DNA of 35,608 nucleotides from CAVRJC01 sp964505725 (GCA_964505725.1 CAZDJK010000037.1:1-35608), one strand, 5' to 3'. Positions 21,844 through 30,348 are shown, counted from the first letter of the stretch. A program made the numbers and translations. Notes: a model not told the origin generated them from the sequence alone.

Positions 21844-23181
21844 ATGCAGGGTCGGCACAAGGCTGGCGCAGCGCGGAGGGCGGTGCTCGGCGCGGTGGTG
21901 GCGGCGCTCGCGCTCGTCGCGATCCCCGCCTCCGCGGGCGCGCAGAGCTCCTCGGGTGGAGCCAAGTGTCCCGACCCGTCCGGCACGATCAAGCTCGGCG
22001 TCTCGTACTTCGGCGGCGTCGGCCAGAACGTGAGCGACCTGGGAGCCGACTCCAGCGCCATCCCGGCCGACCAGGCGATCATCAACGGGTACAACGCCGG
22101 CGCCAAGGCCTTCAGCTCGGCCGGCGGGATCGCGGGCTGCCAGATCCAGATCGTCCCGTTCAACTTCAAGGCGAGCTCTCCCGACTTCAACCAGACCTCG
22201 CAGCAGGAGTGCGCGGCGTTCACCCAGGACAACAAGGTGTTCGCCGTGTTCGGGGCGGCGTACGAGACCAAGGTCGCGGTCGACTGCTTCGCCAAGGCGA
22301 AGACCCCGTTCATCACCGCGGGCGGCGTGTACCAGCCGACGTGCGCAGACCTGCAGAAGTACGGCGGCTACCTCTACGTCCCGGCCGGCATCAACACCTG
22401 CCGGTGGGGCGCGTTCATCCGGTTGTGGGAGAAGGCCGGCGTGTTCAAGAAGGGCGACAAGGTCGGCATCCTCATCGCGGACGACGGCTCGGGCCAGAAC
22501 CAGACGCTCGCCAACAAGCTCTGGACGCCGTTGCTCAAGAAGGCGGGCGTGACGGTGCAGACGTTCACCTTCACGACCGCCACCAGCGAGGCCACGTTCA
22601 CGAACGTGAACTCGGCGCTCGGCAACGCGATCCTGCAGTTCAAGTCGGCCGGGGTGAACGCGGTGCTGTTCACGCCGGCGGGCGGGCAGACCGCGGCCGC
22701 GTGGCTGCCGCAGGCGAAGGCGCAGGACTACTTCCCGAACTACGGGCTCGACAGCCTCGACGGTCTCGCCATCGCCGGCGCTCTCGGCGGCGACGCGATC
22801 AAGGACGGCCAGGCGATCTCGCTGACGCCCGGCGACCTGCCGCTCCAGGCGCAACAGGCGCTGCCCGCGAACTCGGCCGCCCAGGGGTGCGCGTCGTGGA
22901 CGATGCCGACGACGACGACCATCCCCGGCGCGTCCGCGTACTGCGACTTCCTCAACTTCGTGCAGCAGGGCATGAAGGGCGCGACCAAGCTCGACGCCGC
23001 AACGCTGAAGAAGAACGTCGCCGCGTTCAAGAACACGTTCGTGTCCTCGGTCACCTACGACGGCGCGACGAGGTTCTTCAACCGCCGCTACGACGGCGGG
23101 ATCAAGGCGATGATGCTGAGCTTCGACCCCACGACCAAGACGTTCACGTCGAAGTCGAACAAGCTCGTGACCATCCCCTGA
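21844..23181 (+). CDS. Branched-chain amino acid-type ABC substrate-binding protein
   Basis: 445 residues from ATG 21844 with AGGGGG 5 nt upstream. A signal peptide covers about 1-34 (RRAVLGAVVAALALVAIPASAGA, cleavage after AGA) and has no lipobox Cys, so it is exported freely or anchored otherwise. The mature chain has the LivJ-like periplasmic-binding fold: GTIKLGVSYFGGVGQN, VFGAAYETKVAVDCF, KVGILIADDGSGQNQTLANKLW. Such proteins bind branched amino acids, amides, aromatic or alicyclic acids for import. No permease or ATPase gene is next to it. The following hairpin ends the transcript. Confidence 0.9.
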   Translation: MQGRHKAGAARRAVLGAVVAALALVAIPASAGAQSSSGGAKCPDPSGTIKLGVSYFGGVGQNVSDLGADSSAIPADQAIINGYNAGAKAFSSAGGIAGCQIQIVPFNFKASSPDFNQTSQQECAAFTQDNKVFAVFGAAYETKVAVDCFAKAKTPFITAGGVYQPTCADLQKYGGYLYVPAGINTCRWGAFIRLWEKAGVFKKGDKVGILIADDGSGQNQTLANKLWTPLLKKAGVTVQTFTFTTATSEATFTNVNSALGNAILQFKSAGVNAVLFTPAGGQTAAAWLPQAKAQDYFPNYGLDSLDGLAIAGALGGDAIKDGQAISLTPGDLPLQAQQALPANSAAQGCASWTMPTTTTIPGASAYCDFLNFVQQGMKGATKLDAATLKKNVAAFKNTFVSSVTYDGATRFFNRRYDGGIKAMMLSFDPTTKTFTSKSNKLVTIP

Positions 23182-23214
23182 TCGGCGCGGCTCGCGTCGA
23201 GTGCGTGATCTCCG

Positions 23215-23245
23215 GTGAGGGGGGTACCTGCGGGCGCCCCCTCAC
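23215..23245. terminator. Hairpin terminator, shared by convergent genes
   Basis: GTGAGGGGG (23215-23223) pairs with CCCCCTCAC (23237-23245) as a perfect 9-bp stem, followed by TT on the plus strand. It stands 33 bp past the substrate-binding-protein stop and touches the stop of the convergent amidohydrolase, so it can terminate both. Confidence 0.7.
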
Positions 23246-23246
23246 T

Positions 23247-24947
23247 TCATGACTGCGAGGCCTCGGTGTCGCGTCCCGGCCGGAGGAGGGTTCCCGGCGT
23301 GTCGCCGGTGAGGCCGTTGCTCCCGACCACCTCGCGACCGGCGACGAGCACCTTCTCGATCCCCTCCGCATCCGAGTAGAGCCGCCCCGCGCCCGCGGGA
23401 AGGTCGTTGCGGGTCGCGATCGTGCCCGGTCCGACGCGCTCGGGGTCGAAGAGCACGAGGTCGGCGACCCACCCCTCGGCGACGCGTCCGCGTCCGCGCA
23501 GCCCGTAGAAGCGGGCGTTGCGGTCGGTGAGCAGGTGGACGGCGTCCTCGAGCGACACGAGCTGGCGCTCGCGCACCGCCTCCCCGAGCATGCGGGTGGT
23601 CATGGAGAAGGTCGAGATCATGTCGAGGTGGGCGCCGGCGTCGGACGCGCCGATGAGGATGTGCGGGTCCTGCCAGAGCTCGGCACGGTCCTTCCAGGTG
23701 TCGTCGTCCCAGCCGATCGCGCGCGGGAGCACCACCGTGTTCAGGTCGTCCGACACCGACAGGTCGAGGAGCACGTCGAAGGGATCGGCGCCCCGCTCGG
23801 CCGCGATCTCACCGATCGTGCGGCCGACGAGACCGGCGTTGGCCGGGTTGGTCACCTCGCACACGATGTGCGACGTCCAGTCGGTGAGCTCGCGGCGCCG
23901 CACTCCGGCAGCCACCGCGCCCTCGCGCAGTCGCTCCCTCACCGCCGGGTCGCGCAGCGCGGCGACGCGCTCCGGGACGGGGAGGCGGATCACGTCGGGC
24001 CAGCCGGGCAACGCGTCGAACATGAACCCGGTACGGAGGTTGATGCGCTGGTCGAGTGGGCAGGGCAGCATGAGCGCCTTCACCACCGCGCCCATCTCCT
24101 CCGCGTAGGTGGTGGAGGCGAGGTCAGCGCGGTAGTAGTCCTTCTTGGTGGCGCTGGGCTGGAGGACGTTCCAGTTGAGGGGGCGGCCCGAGACGAGCGA
24201 CATCGCGGCCATACGCGCCATCTCGTTGGCGGGCCGCAGGGGGATGTACTCGATCATCGTGCCCGGGACCTCGCCGACCACACGGGAGAGCCGGAACAGC
24301 TCCTGCTCGTCGGCGAAGCGAGACGGGACCGGGTCGCCGCTGCCGTCGTGGTGGGTGCCCGCGTTCGACGACGAGAACCCGAGCGCGCCCTCGCCGATCG
24401 CCTGCCGCAGGATGCGCTCCATGGCGTCGAGATCGTCGTCGGTCGCGTTCTCGCCCACCGCGCGCTCGCGCATCACGACCCGGCGGATCGCGCTGTGCCC
24501 CGCGAGGAACCCGGCGTTGGGCACGAGCGTGCCCTCGAAGCACGCGAAGTACTCGGCCGTGGTGCGCCACGACCAGTCGACTCCTTGCTCGAGCGCGTCG
24601 AGCGGTATGCCCTCGACCCGCGCCAGCAAGGGCACCAGGTACCCCGCGTGCTCGGGCCCGGCCTGGCCCAACGTGAAGCCGCAGTTGCCGCCGATGACGG
24701 TGGTGACCCCGTGCAACGGCGACGGCGTGCACGCGCCGTCCCACAGGACCTGCGCGTCGTAGTGCGTGTGGACGTCGACGAAGCCGGGTGCGAGCACGAG
24801 CCCGTCGGCCTCGACGACCCGCGCGCCGGTCGTGTCGACGTCGCCGATCTCGGTGACGAGACCGTCGGTGATGCCGACGTCGGCGCGGAAGCCGGGGCGT
24901 CCGGTGCCGTCGACGACCTGCGCGCCGCGGACGACGGTGTCGGTCAT
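23247..24947 (-). CDS. D-aminoacylase/N-acyl-amino-acid amidohydrolase-like protein
   Basis: 566 residues. The TIM-barrel amidohydrolase core has H60-T-H62-Y-D64 for the first metal, GGNCGF (87-91) with the Cys seen in D-aminoacylases, and SDAGAHLD near the C-terminus for the last Asp. Small beta domains flank the barrel (VRGAQVVDGTGRP at the start, VADLVLFDPERV at the end). It should hydrolyse an N-acyl or cyclic amide; D-aminoacylase activity itself is not proven. The ATG overlaps the previous gene's stop by four bases (ATGA), so it is the second gene of a two-gene operon with the amidohydrolase upstream. Confidence 0.9.
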   Translation of the reverse strand: MTDTVVRGAQVVDGTGRPGFRADVGITDGLVTEIGDVDTTGARVVEADGLVLAPGFVDVHTHYDAQVLWDGACTPSPLHGVTTVIGGNCGFTLGQAGPEHAGYLVPLLARVEGIPLDALEQGVDWSWRTTAEYFACFEGTLVPNAGFLAGHSAIRRVVMRERAVGENATDDDLDAMERILRQAIGEGALGFSSSNAGTHHDGSGDPVPSRFADEQELFRLSRVVGEVPGTMIEYIPLRPANEMARMAAMSLVSGRPLNWNVLQPSATKKDYYRADLASTTYAEEMGAVVKALMLPCPLDQRINLRTGFMFDALPGWPDVIRLPVPERVAALRDPAVRERLREGAVAAGVRRRELTDWTSHIVCEVTNPANAGLVGRTIGEIAAERGADPFDVLLDLSVSDDLNTVVLPRAIGWDDDTWKDRAELWQDPHILIGASDAGAHLDMISTFSMTTRMLGEAVRERQLVSLEDAVHLLTDRNARFYGLRGRGRVAEGWVADLVLFDPERVGPGTIATRNDLPAGAGRLYSDAEGIEKVLVAGREVVGSNGLTGDTPGTLLRPGRDTEASQS

Positions 24948-26089
24948 CGGCTCGCGGGCGGCGACGACACGTGCGGGAACAGCTCACAGAACGCACCGAA
25001 CCGGATGCGCTCGCTGACCGCGGGGTCGACGTCGTCGAAGAGCTCGTGCAAGGTCTTCTGCGTGTGCCCGTACGTGCCCTCCAGGTGCGGGTAGTCGCTG
25101 CCCCACATCACGTTCTCGTACCCCATCGCGGTGTTGGCGGCGATCGCCGACACCTCGTGCTGGAACGAGCAGTACACCTGCGTGAAGAGGATCTCCTTCG
25201 GGGAGCGCGACAGCACGGGCTTCACGAACATGCTGTGCTGACGGTAGCCCTCCTCCATGCGGTCGCCGAGGAAGGGCACCCAGCTCGCGCCACCCTCGGA
25301 GATGAGCACCTTCAGGTCGGGGTGGCGATCGAGCGCGCCCGACGCCACGAGCACCATGGCGGCGCGTTGACCGCTGTAGGTCGAGTTCGTGTAGTTGAGG
25401 ACCGCGCCGCCGGGCCCGCTGTACATGGTGTGCTCGCCCGCGTCGCCACCGATGTGGAACGCGGCGACGAGGCCGAGGTCCTCGAGGGTGGCCCAGAGGG
25501 GCTCCCACTCGTCGGAGTTGAGCGGGGGGATGCTGTGGTCGAAGGTCTTCGACAGCGGGATCCCGGGCGTCGGCAGCCCGACCGCGTGCATACCGATCTC
25601 GGCGACGTGGTGCGCCTCCGCGACCGCGTCCTGCACGTCGAGCACGGGGAGCGACGCCGCCACCACGAGGCGCTCCGGCGCGATGCCTTCTACCTCGGAG
25701 CGCTTCCAGTCGTTCTCCGCCCGCGCCGCGGCGCGGATCAGGTCGCGGTCCTTGATCATCGACTCCCACAGGCCGAGCGAGGAGTAGATCACCTCGCCCC
25801 AGATTCCCTCCTGATCGAGGTCGGCGAGGCGGGCCTTCAGGTCGCGGGCGCCCGGTGGGCGGCTGCTCAGCTCGCTCATCGAGGGCCGGCCCCTGCTCGC
25901 CTTGGCGACCTTGGGGAGCTGGCGGCGGAAGCTCTGGCCGTCGATGTGGACGACCTCCTCGTCGTCGTTGACCCGCTCGCTGCGGGGCATGCGCCCGGCG
26001 AGGTCCGCCGGCAGGATGTCGGCCCACAGATCGGGCGGCTCGAGGAAGTGGGAGTCGCCCGAGTTGGCCCAGATCTTGTGCTCGTCCAC
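24944..26089 (-). CDS. Amidohydrolase-2 (PF04909-type) metal hydrolase
   Basis: 381 residues from GTG 26089; homology begins there and GAGG lies 7 nt upstream. The metal motif of this group is D12-S-H14-F-L-E17-P; the second half shows FHIGGD, LKVLISEGGASWVPFLGDRM and the final Asp in MWGSDYPHLEGT. Relatives include ACMSD and 2-amino-3-carboxymuconate or hydroxybenzoate decarboxylases and amide hydrolases. Divergent from the TetR gene and probably regulated by it. Confidence 0.9.
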   Translation of the reverse strand: MDEHKIWANSGDSHFLEPPDLWADILPADLAGRMPRSERVNDDEEVVHIDGQSFRRQLPKVAKASRGRPSMSELSSRPPGARDLKARLADLDQEGIWGEVIYSSLGLWESMIKDRDLIRAAARAENDWKRSEVEGIAPERLVVAASLPVLDVQDAVAEAHHVAEIGMHAVGLPTPGIPLSKTFDHSIPPLNSDEWEPLWATLEDLGLVAAFHIGGDAGEHTMYSGPGGAVLNYTNSTYSGQRAAMVLVASGALDRHPDLKVLISEGGASWVPFLGDRMEEGYRQHSMFVKPVLSRSPKEILFTQVYCSFQHEVSAIAANTAMGYENVMWGSDYPHLEGTYGHTQKTLHELFDDVDPAVSERIRFGAFCELFPHVSSPPASR

Positions 26090-26110
26090 GTCCGAACCTC
26101 GCTTCTCCGA

Positions 26111-26121
26111 AAACGCCGTTT
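26111..26121. promoter_or_regulatory. Palindromic operator candidate (AAACGCCGTTT)
   Basis: AAACG-C-CGTTT is a perfect palindrome in the 105-bp divergent gap. It coincides with the predicted transcription start of the amidohydrolase operon, so a bound TetR protein would block it. A related GTTTG(C/T)A element overlaps the -10 upstream of the 26895 gene. Confidence 0.5.
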
Positions 26122-26127
26122 GCACAC

Positions 26128-26156
26128 AGGATACGGAGTTCGCGGACCGGCGGCAA
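26128..26156 (-). promoter_or_regulatory. Promoter of the amidohydrolase operon
   Basis: On the minus strand TTGCCG (26151-26156) and TATCCT (26128-26133) are 17 bp apart. The start would be near 26121, on the palindrome. The promoter resembles that at 2471-2499. Confidence 0.6.
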
Positions 26157-26179
26157 CGGTCGTGGCGCCGCCACCCGGG

Positions 26180-26185
26180 TAGCGT
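26180..26185 (+). promoter_or_regulatory. -10 box (TAGCGT) of the TetR gene
   Basis: TAGCGT is 9 nt upstream of ATG 26195, with no Shine-Dalgarno. Confidence 0.35.
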
Positions 26186-26194
26186 GAACCGCTC

Positions 26195-26830
26195 ATGCCC
26201 CGATCGGAGCCCCAGGTCGCCACCTCCTACCGGCGCTCGCTCCTGCGCCAGGAGCGGTCCCGCCAGACGCGCGACGCGCTCGTGCACGCCGCGCTCAGCG
26301 AGTGGCGTGCCCGAGGCTACGACGACACCACCGTCGACGACATCAGCGCTGCGGCCGGCGTCGCCCGCTCCACCTACTACTTCCACTTCCCCGACAAGGA
26401 GTCGCTGCTGCGTGAGATCGCGAGCACCTCGGCGGCGACCATCGGCCGCGCGGTCGAGCGCTCGACGGACGCGGGCACGTCGCTCGAGGACGGGCTCCGG
26501 ACCTTCGGCTACGAGCTCGCACGACACGTGGAGCGCCTACCCCCCGACCTCGTGGCCAAGGTGACGCTCTCGGTCCTCGGCGGCATCGGGCACCTGGGGG
26601 ACGACGACCAGGGCGGCCCGAGCTTCGCCCGTCAGCTCGAGGCGGTCTTCGCCGCCAACCGCGACGAGCTGGCCGCCGAGGCGGATCCGGTGGAGCTCGG
26701 CGCCATCGCCGGCGGCATGGTGATGGAGGGCATCCTGCGCTGGGCCAACGGGCGGACCCGCCGTCGGAGCCTCCAGCAGGTGATCGGCGAGCGCATGGAC
26801 CTGATCCTCGACGGGGCACGCCGACGCTAG
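26195..26830 (+). CDS. TetR-family transcriptional regulator
   Basis: 211 residues. Residues 24-72 are the TetR DNA-binding domain: TRDALVHAALSEWRARGYDDTTVDDISAAAGVARSTYYFHFPDKESLL. The C-terminal helical domain (about 85-205) is the ligand-binding and dimer part; the ligand is not recognisable. It is transcribed away from two amidohydrolases and reads toward a third amidohydrolase and a CoA ligase, so it probably represses both sides in response to the pathway's substrate or CoA ester. Candidate sites are noted at 26111-26121 and 26846-26869. Confidence 0.92.
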   Translation: MPRSEPQVATSYRRSLLRQERSRQTRDALVHAALSEWRARGYDDTTVDDISAAAGVARSTYYFHFPDKESLLREIASTSAATIGRAVERSTDAGTSLEDGLRTFGYELARHVERLPPDLVAKVTLSVLGGIGHLGDDDQGGPSFARQLEAVFAANRDELAAEADPVELGAIAGGMVMEGILRWANGRTRRRSLQQVIGERMDLILDGARRR

Positions 26831-26845
26831 CGACGCCACATGCGC

Positions 26846-26869
26846 TGTTTGTATGCTGCGCAGAAACCG
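26846..26869 (+). promoter_or_regulatory. -10 box and GTTT/AAAC element before the third amidohydrolase
   Basis: TATGCT (26852-26857) is a good -10 and gives a leader of about 30 nt with AGGGGG. It is overlapped by GTTTGTATG...AGAAAC, whose GTTTG resembles the site at 26111-26121. It may be a second target of the TetR protein. The match is short, so it needs testing. Confidence 0.4.
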
Positions 26870-26894
26870 AGCGCCTGACTCCAGGGGGAACGCG

Positions 26895-28196
26895 ATGGCA
26901 GTCACCCAGTCCGCACCCGCGCGCGACGACGCGGCATTCCCGTTCATGCTCACCGACGCCGACGAGCACTCCGTCCCCCGCCGCGGTGCGCTCCTCGACT
27001 ACATCGACCCGTCGAAGCGCGACCTCGCCATGCGCGAGGTGGAGCAGCCCGACGGCTCGGTCGAGATGATGTACGCGGGACGGCCCGCGAAGCTCAAGCC
27101 CGAGAACTTCCAGGTGACGTTCTCCGACGAGAAGCTCGCCGACGTGGGAGTCAAGGGCATCGGCAGCGAGGACGACAGCGACCGCGACGTCCGCTCGATC
27201 ATCCCGGGATCCCTCCTCAACCGGCTCAACCCGCTCAAGGAGCTCGACGCCGAGGGCCGCAAGGAGTTCACGCGCCGCTACCGCGAGCTGCAGCCGCTGC
27301 TCGACAACCGCGACGACCGTCTCACCGTGATGGACTCGCAGGGCATCGAGGCCGCGGTCAACTACGTGAGCGGGATCCCCGAGTACTTCATGGACCACGA
27401 CATCGAGGCGCTCTACGCGAACCAGCGGGCGCAGAACCGCTACGTCGCCGCCGAGTGGGGCTACAACTACCAGAACCGGATCTTCTCGCCGCCCATGATC
27501 ACGACCTACTCGGCCGAGCATGCGATCGCGGAGCTCGACGCGGTCATGGCCGAGGACGACCCGCCGAAGGTGATCCAGCTCGTGTCCGGTCACTCGCTCG
27601 GCCGGTCGCCGTTCCGCCCCGAGATGGACCCGTTCTGGGCCCGCGTCAACGAGGCGAACACGAAGTTCTGCACCCACCTCGCCGGCATCACACCCTACGG
27701 CGCGCGCGGGCCGCGCGACTGGAGCGAGCAGGAAGTGATGCTGGGCGACATGAACGCGTTCCAGTGGGTGATGTACTACGGCGACAGCCCGGCGTACGAG
27801 CTGGTCGCGGCGGCGATCCTCCAGGGCCTGTTCAGCCGGTTCCCGAACGTGCAGCTGCTGCTCTCCGAGCAGGGCACCGTCTGGGTTCCCTACATCGTCC
27901 GCAAGATGGACCACGCGTTCATGATGGGACGCAGGGCGACGTGGGGAACCCTCGAGATGCGCCCGAGCGAGTACTTCCGCCGGCACGTGCGCGTCGCGCC
28001 GTACCCGGAGGAGAACGTCGACCGTGTGATCGAGGCGGTCGGGGTGGAGCCGATCACGTTCGGCTCCGACTTCCCGCACGGCGAGGGACTGCCCGACCCG
28101 GCGCTGTACAAGGCACAGCTCCGCAACTGCACCGAAGAGCAGGTGCGCGCGATAATGCGCGACAACCTGGCCGGGTTCCTCGGCATCGAAGCCTGA
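26895..28196 (+). CDS. Amidohydrolase-2 family protein, larger type
   Basis: 433 residues from ATG 26895 with AGGGGG 7 nt upstream, chosen over an upstream ATG at 26853. The N-terminal metal motif reads D-A-D-E-H (LTDADEHSVPRRGALLDYI), unlike DxHxxEP in the other amidohydrolase here. Later pieces are HLAGITPYGARG, NVQLLLSEQGTVWVPYIVRKMDHAF and GSDFPHGEGLPDP for the last Asp. About 130 extra residues (40-150) lie between the first motif and the barrel. Substrate unknown. CoA ligase follows after 15 bp. Confidence 0.88.
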   Translation: MAVTQSAPARDDAAFPFMLTDADEHSVPRRGALLDYIDPSKRDLAMREVEQPDGSVEMMYAGRPAKLKPENFQVTFSDEKLADVGVKGIGSEDDSDRDVRSIIPGSLLNRLNPLKELDAEGRKEFTRRYRELQPLLDNRDDRLTVMDSQGIEAAVNYVSGIPEYFMDHDIEALYANQRAQNRYVAAEWGYNYQNRIFSPPMITTYSAEHAIAELDAVMAEDDPPKVIQLVSGHSLGRSPFRPEMDPFWARVNEANTKFCTHLAGITPYGARGPRDWSEQEVMLGDMNAFQWVMYYGDSPAYELVAAAILQGLFSRFPNVQLLLSEQGTVWVPYIVRKMDHAFMMGRRATWGTLEMRPSEYFRRHVRVAPYPEENVDRVIEAVGVEPITFGSDFPHGEGLPDPALYKAQLRNCTEEQVRAIMRDNLAGFLGIEA

Positions 28197-28211
28197 CGCC
28201 GGAGCTGGACA

Positions 28212-29798
28212 TTGGCCCTCGAGATCCCCGATCTCGGCTACACGCCGACGATCGGCACCAGCATCCGCCGCGTCGCCGAGGAGTGGGGTAACCGGGACTT
28301 CGTCGTGCTCCCCGACCGACGCGTCTCCTTCGCCCAGGCCGAAGCGGCGTCCCGCCGTCTCGGGAAGGAGCTGCTGGCGTCGGGCGTGGGCAAGGGCACG
28401 CGCATCGGCATCTTCGACACCTACAGCACCGAATGGGCGATCGTGTGGCTCGCGGTCACGCGCATCGGTGCGCTGGCGATGCCGTTCTCGAGCATCTACA
28501 AGCCGGCCGAGCTCGGCACCGTGCTGCGCATCGGCGACGTGCACACGCTGCTCGCCGCGCCGGAGCTGCTCGGGCGCGCGGTCCTGCCGGTGCTCGAGGA
28601 GGCGATCCCAGGCCTCTCGGGCGCCGACCGCGGGCGCCTCGCGCTCGACGAGTTGCCGTACCTGCGCCAGGTGTGGCTCTGGGGCCCGAACGATGCCGCG
28701 TGGGCGCGGACCGTCGACGTGCACGCCACCGACGAGCACCCCGTGATCGGCGACGAGCTGTTCGAGGCGGTCGAGGCCGAGGTGGTGCCCGCCGACTGGG
28801 CGCAGGTCACGTACACCTCGGGGAGCAGCGCGCTGCCCAAGGGAGTGGTGCACAGCCACGGCACCATCGTGCGTACGACCGCGGCGCCGATGGGCGTGCT
28901 CGCCGGAGGGAGCGGGCCCATGCCGGGCGAGGGCGAGGGCGATCCCGGCGTGCAGCTCTGCGCCTTCCCGTTCTTCTGGATCGGCGGCACGCTGATGATC
29001 GGCCGCGCGCTCGCCACCGGCCTCACGCTCTGCTGCCTCCCGCGCTTCGAGCCGCATGCCGCGCTCGACATGATCGAGGCCGAGCACTGCACCAGCATGA
29101 GCGGCTGGCCGTCGCTCGTGCAGGCGATGCGGGGCGACCCCAGCTTCGAGGGTCGCGACCTCTCCTACATCCCGATGCTCGCGCCCGACGCCGGCGACCT
29201 CATCCCGCAGGGTCCCGTGCCCGGGGTGGCCGGACACCGGTCGATGAGCGAGCTGGTGGGCAATTGGGGCGGATCCGAGCGCCACGCGATCGACCCCGAG
29301 ACCGGCGAGGTGCTCCCCGACCTCGAGGAGGGCGAGCTCGTCGTCCGCGGCTTCGGCTTGATGCAGGGCTACTACAAGAAGGAGCGCGAGGAGACCTTCG
29401 ACGAGAACGGGTGGCTGCACACCGGCGACCGCGTGTTCACGTTCGAGAACCGCGTGTTCTTCGTCGGCCGCTACTTCGAGATGGTGAAGTCACAGGGCGC
29501 CAACGTCGCGCCGCGCGAGGTCGAGACGGTGCTCGAGGGGTGGCCGGAGATCAAGCACGCGTTCGTGTTCGGCACACCGCACCCGACCCTGGAGGAAGAG
29601 GTCACCGCCGCGATCGCGTTCATGCCCGGCCAATCGATGACGCCCGAGGAGATCCAGGAGCGCGCCAAGTTGGTCCTCTCGTCGTACAAGGTGCCGACCC
29701 GCATCGAGGTCATCGACGACGAGGGCAGCATCCCCTGGCTCGGCTCCGGCAAGCCCGACAAGCTCAGCCTCCGGTCGCGCCTCCTCGCCGCCAACTGA
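28212..29798 (+). CDS. AMP-dependent acyl-CoA ligase
   Basis: 528 residues from TTG 28212; GGAG lies 7 nt upstream and homology begins at GTSIRRVAEEWGNRDFV. Phosphate loop TYTSGSSALPKG (200-211), a GGSE motif in NWGGSERH, GWLHTGD hinge and the terminal GSGKPDKLSLR with the catalytic Lys. It activates an unknown carboxylic acid; the upstream hydrolase may release it. Co-transcribed with the amidohydrolase (15-bp gap). The TTG start is rare in this window. Confidence 0.9.
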   Translation: MALEIPDLGYTPTIGTSIRRVAEEWGNRDFVVLPDRRVSFAQAEAASRRLGKELLASGVGKGTRIGIFDTYSTEWAIVWLAVTRIGALAMPFSSIYKPAELGTVLRIGDVHTLLAAPELLGRAVLPVLEEAIPGLSGADRGRLALDELPYLRQVWLWGPNDAAWARTVDVHATDEHPVIGDELFEAVEAEVVPADWAQVTYTSGSSALPKGVVHSHGTIVRTTAAPMGVLAGGSGPMPGEGEGDPGVQLCAFPFFWIGGTLMIGRALATGLTLCCLPRFEPHAALDMIEAEHCTSMSGWPSLVQAMRGDPSFEGRDLSYIPMLAPDAGDLIPQGPVPGVAGHRSMSELVGNWGGSERHAIDPETGEVLPDLEEGELVVRGFGLMQGYYKKEREETFDENGWLHTGDRVFTFENRVFFVGRYFEMVKSQGANVAPREVETVLEGWPEIKHAFVFGTPHPTLEEEVTAAIAFMPGQSMTPEEIQERAKLVLSSYKVPTRIEVIDDEGSIPWLGSGKPDKLSLRSRLLAAN

Positions 29799-29833
29799 CG
29801 CCCCGCTTCAAGCCGCGACCCGCCACTTCCCGC

Positions 29834-29880
29834 AGGTTGCGTCACCTGAGCGGGCTATTTCCGCCCGAGTGACGCAACTT
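29834..29880. repeat. Palindromic intergenic repeat, copy 4
   Basis: Arms AGGTTGCGTCAC (29834-29845) and GTGACGCAACTT (29869-29880) pair over 12 bp with one G-T mismatch. Inner arms CGGGC/GCCCG (29851-29855, 29863-29867) enclose TATTTCC. It separates the convergent CoA ligase and SnoaL-like genes. Confidence 0.88.
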
Positions 29881-29909
29881 CCCAGGAAAAGGGCGGGGAA
29901 GCCCGGGAG

Positions 29910-30305
29910 TCAGGAGCCGGGGCGGATGGTCATGTCGAGCACCCGGTGGGCGAACTTCCACGCGCCGTCGACGCGACGCAGGGTGTCGGTGTAGCGACCG
30001 CCGACCATCACCCTGGGCGCCTCGCCGCCCGGGGTGCCGACGACCGCCACGTAGCTGCTCATGGTCGCGACGTCGCCCTGCACGTCGATGATCTCGCTGG
30101 TGGCGAGATGGAGGGATCCGCCGGGTCGTTGCTCCGCGTAGGCCCGCAGCTCGGCGATCCCGCGCAGCGGGGGGCGCGGGCCGATCTCGACCACCGCGTC
30201 GTCGGTGAAGCACGCGAGCCACCCCTCGACGTCGGGGAAGTCGATGCACTGGTTGTACCGGCGCATCAGCTCACGAATCTCGTCCTTGTCCTCGAGCAGG
30301 CCCAT
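29910..30305 (-). CDS. SnoaL-like (NTF2-fold) protein
   Basis: 131 residues from ATG 30305, with GAGGTGATC 5 nt upstream. The cone-shaped NTF2 fold is recognisable from DKDEIRELMRRYNQCIDFPDVEGWLACFTDDAVVEI and the end VDGAWKFAHRVLDMTI. Members are isomerases, hydratases or cyclases with acidic pocket residues (D22/D25 and E40 possible), or accessory proteins. It follows the acyl-CoA dehydrogenase by 43 bp, so it belongs to the same operon and may act on the same CoA ester. Confidence 0.85.
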   Translation of the reverse strand: MGLLEDKDEIRELMRRYNQCIDFPDVEGWLACFTDDAVVEIGPRPPLRGIAELRAYAEQRPGGSLHLATSEIIDVQGDVATMSSYVAVVGTPGGEAPRVMVGGRYTDTLRRVDGAWKFAHRVLDMTIRPGS

Positions 30306-30348
30306 CTCTCAGATCACCTCTTCGATCGCGGTCGTGGTCTCGGTCGGG

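Noticed and set aside
21656..21844. Small minus-strand frame in the 222-bp gap
   Set aside because: No Shine-Dalgarno, no conserved motif, and it overlaps the promoter and leader of the substrate-binding protein.
26343..29420. Open frame of about 1000 codons antisense to TetR, amidohydrolase and CoA ligase genes
   Set aside because: Low-complexity translation, no motif, and it covers three well-supported genes.
1733..29880. Palindromic repeats as integron attC sites
   Set aside because: attC has RYYYAAC on the left and GTTRRRY on the right; here the halves are the other way round and GTTGCGT does not fit GTTRRRY.
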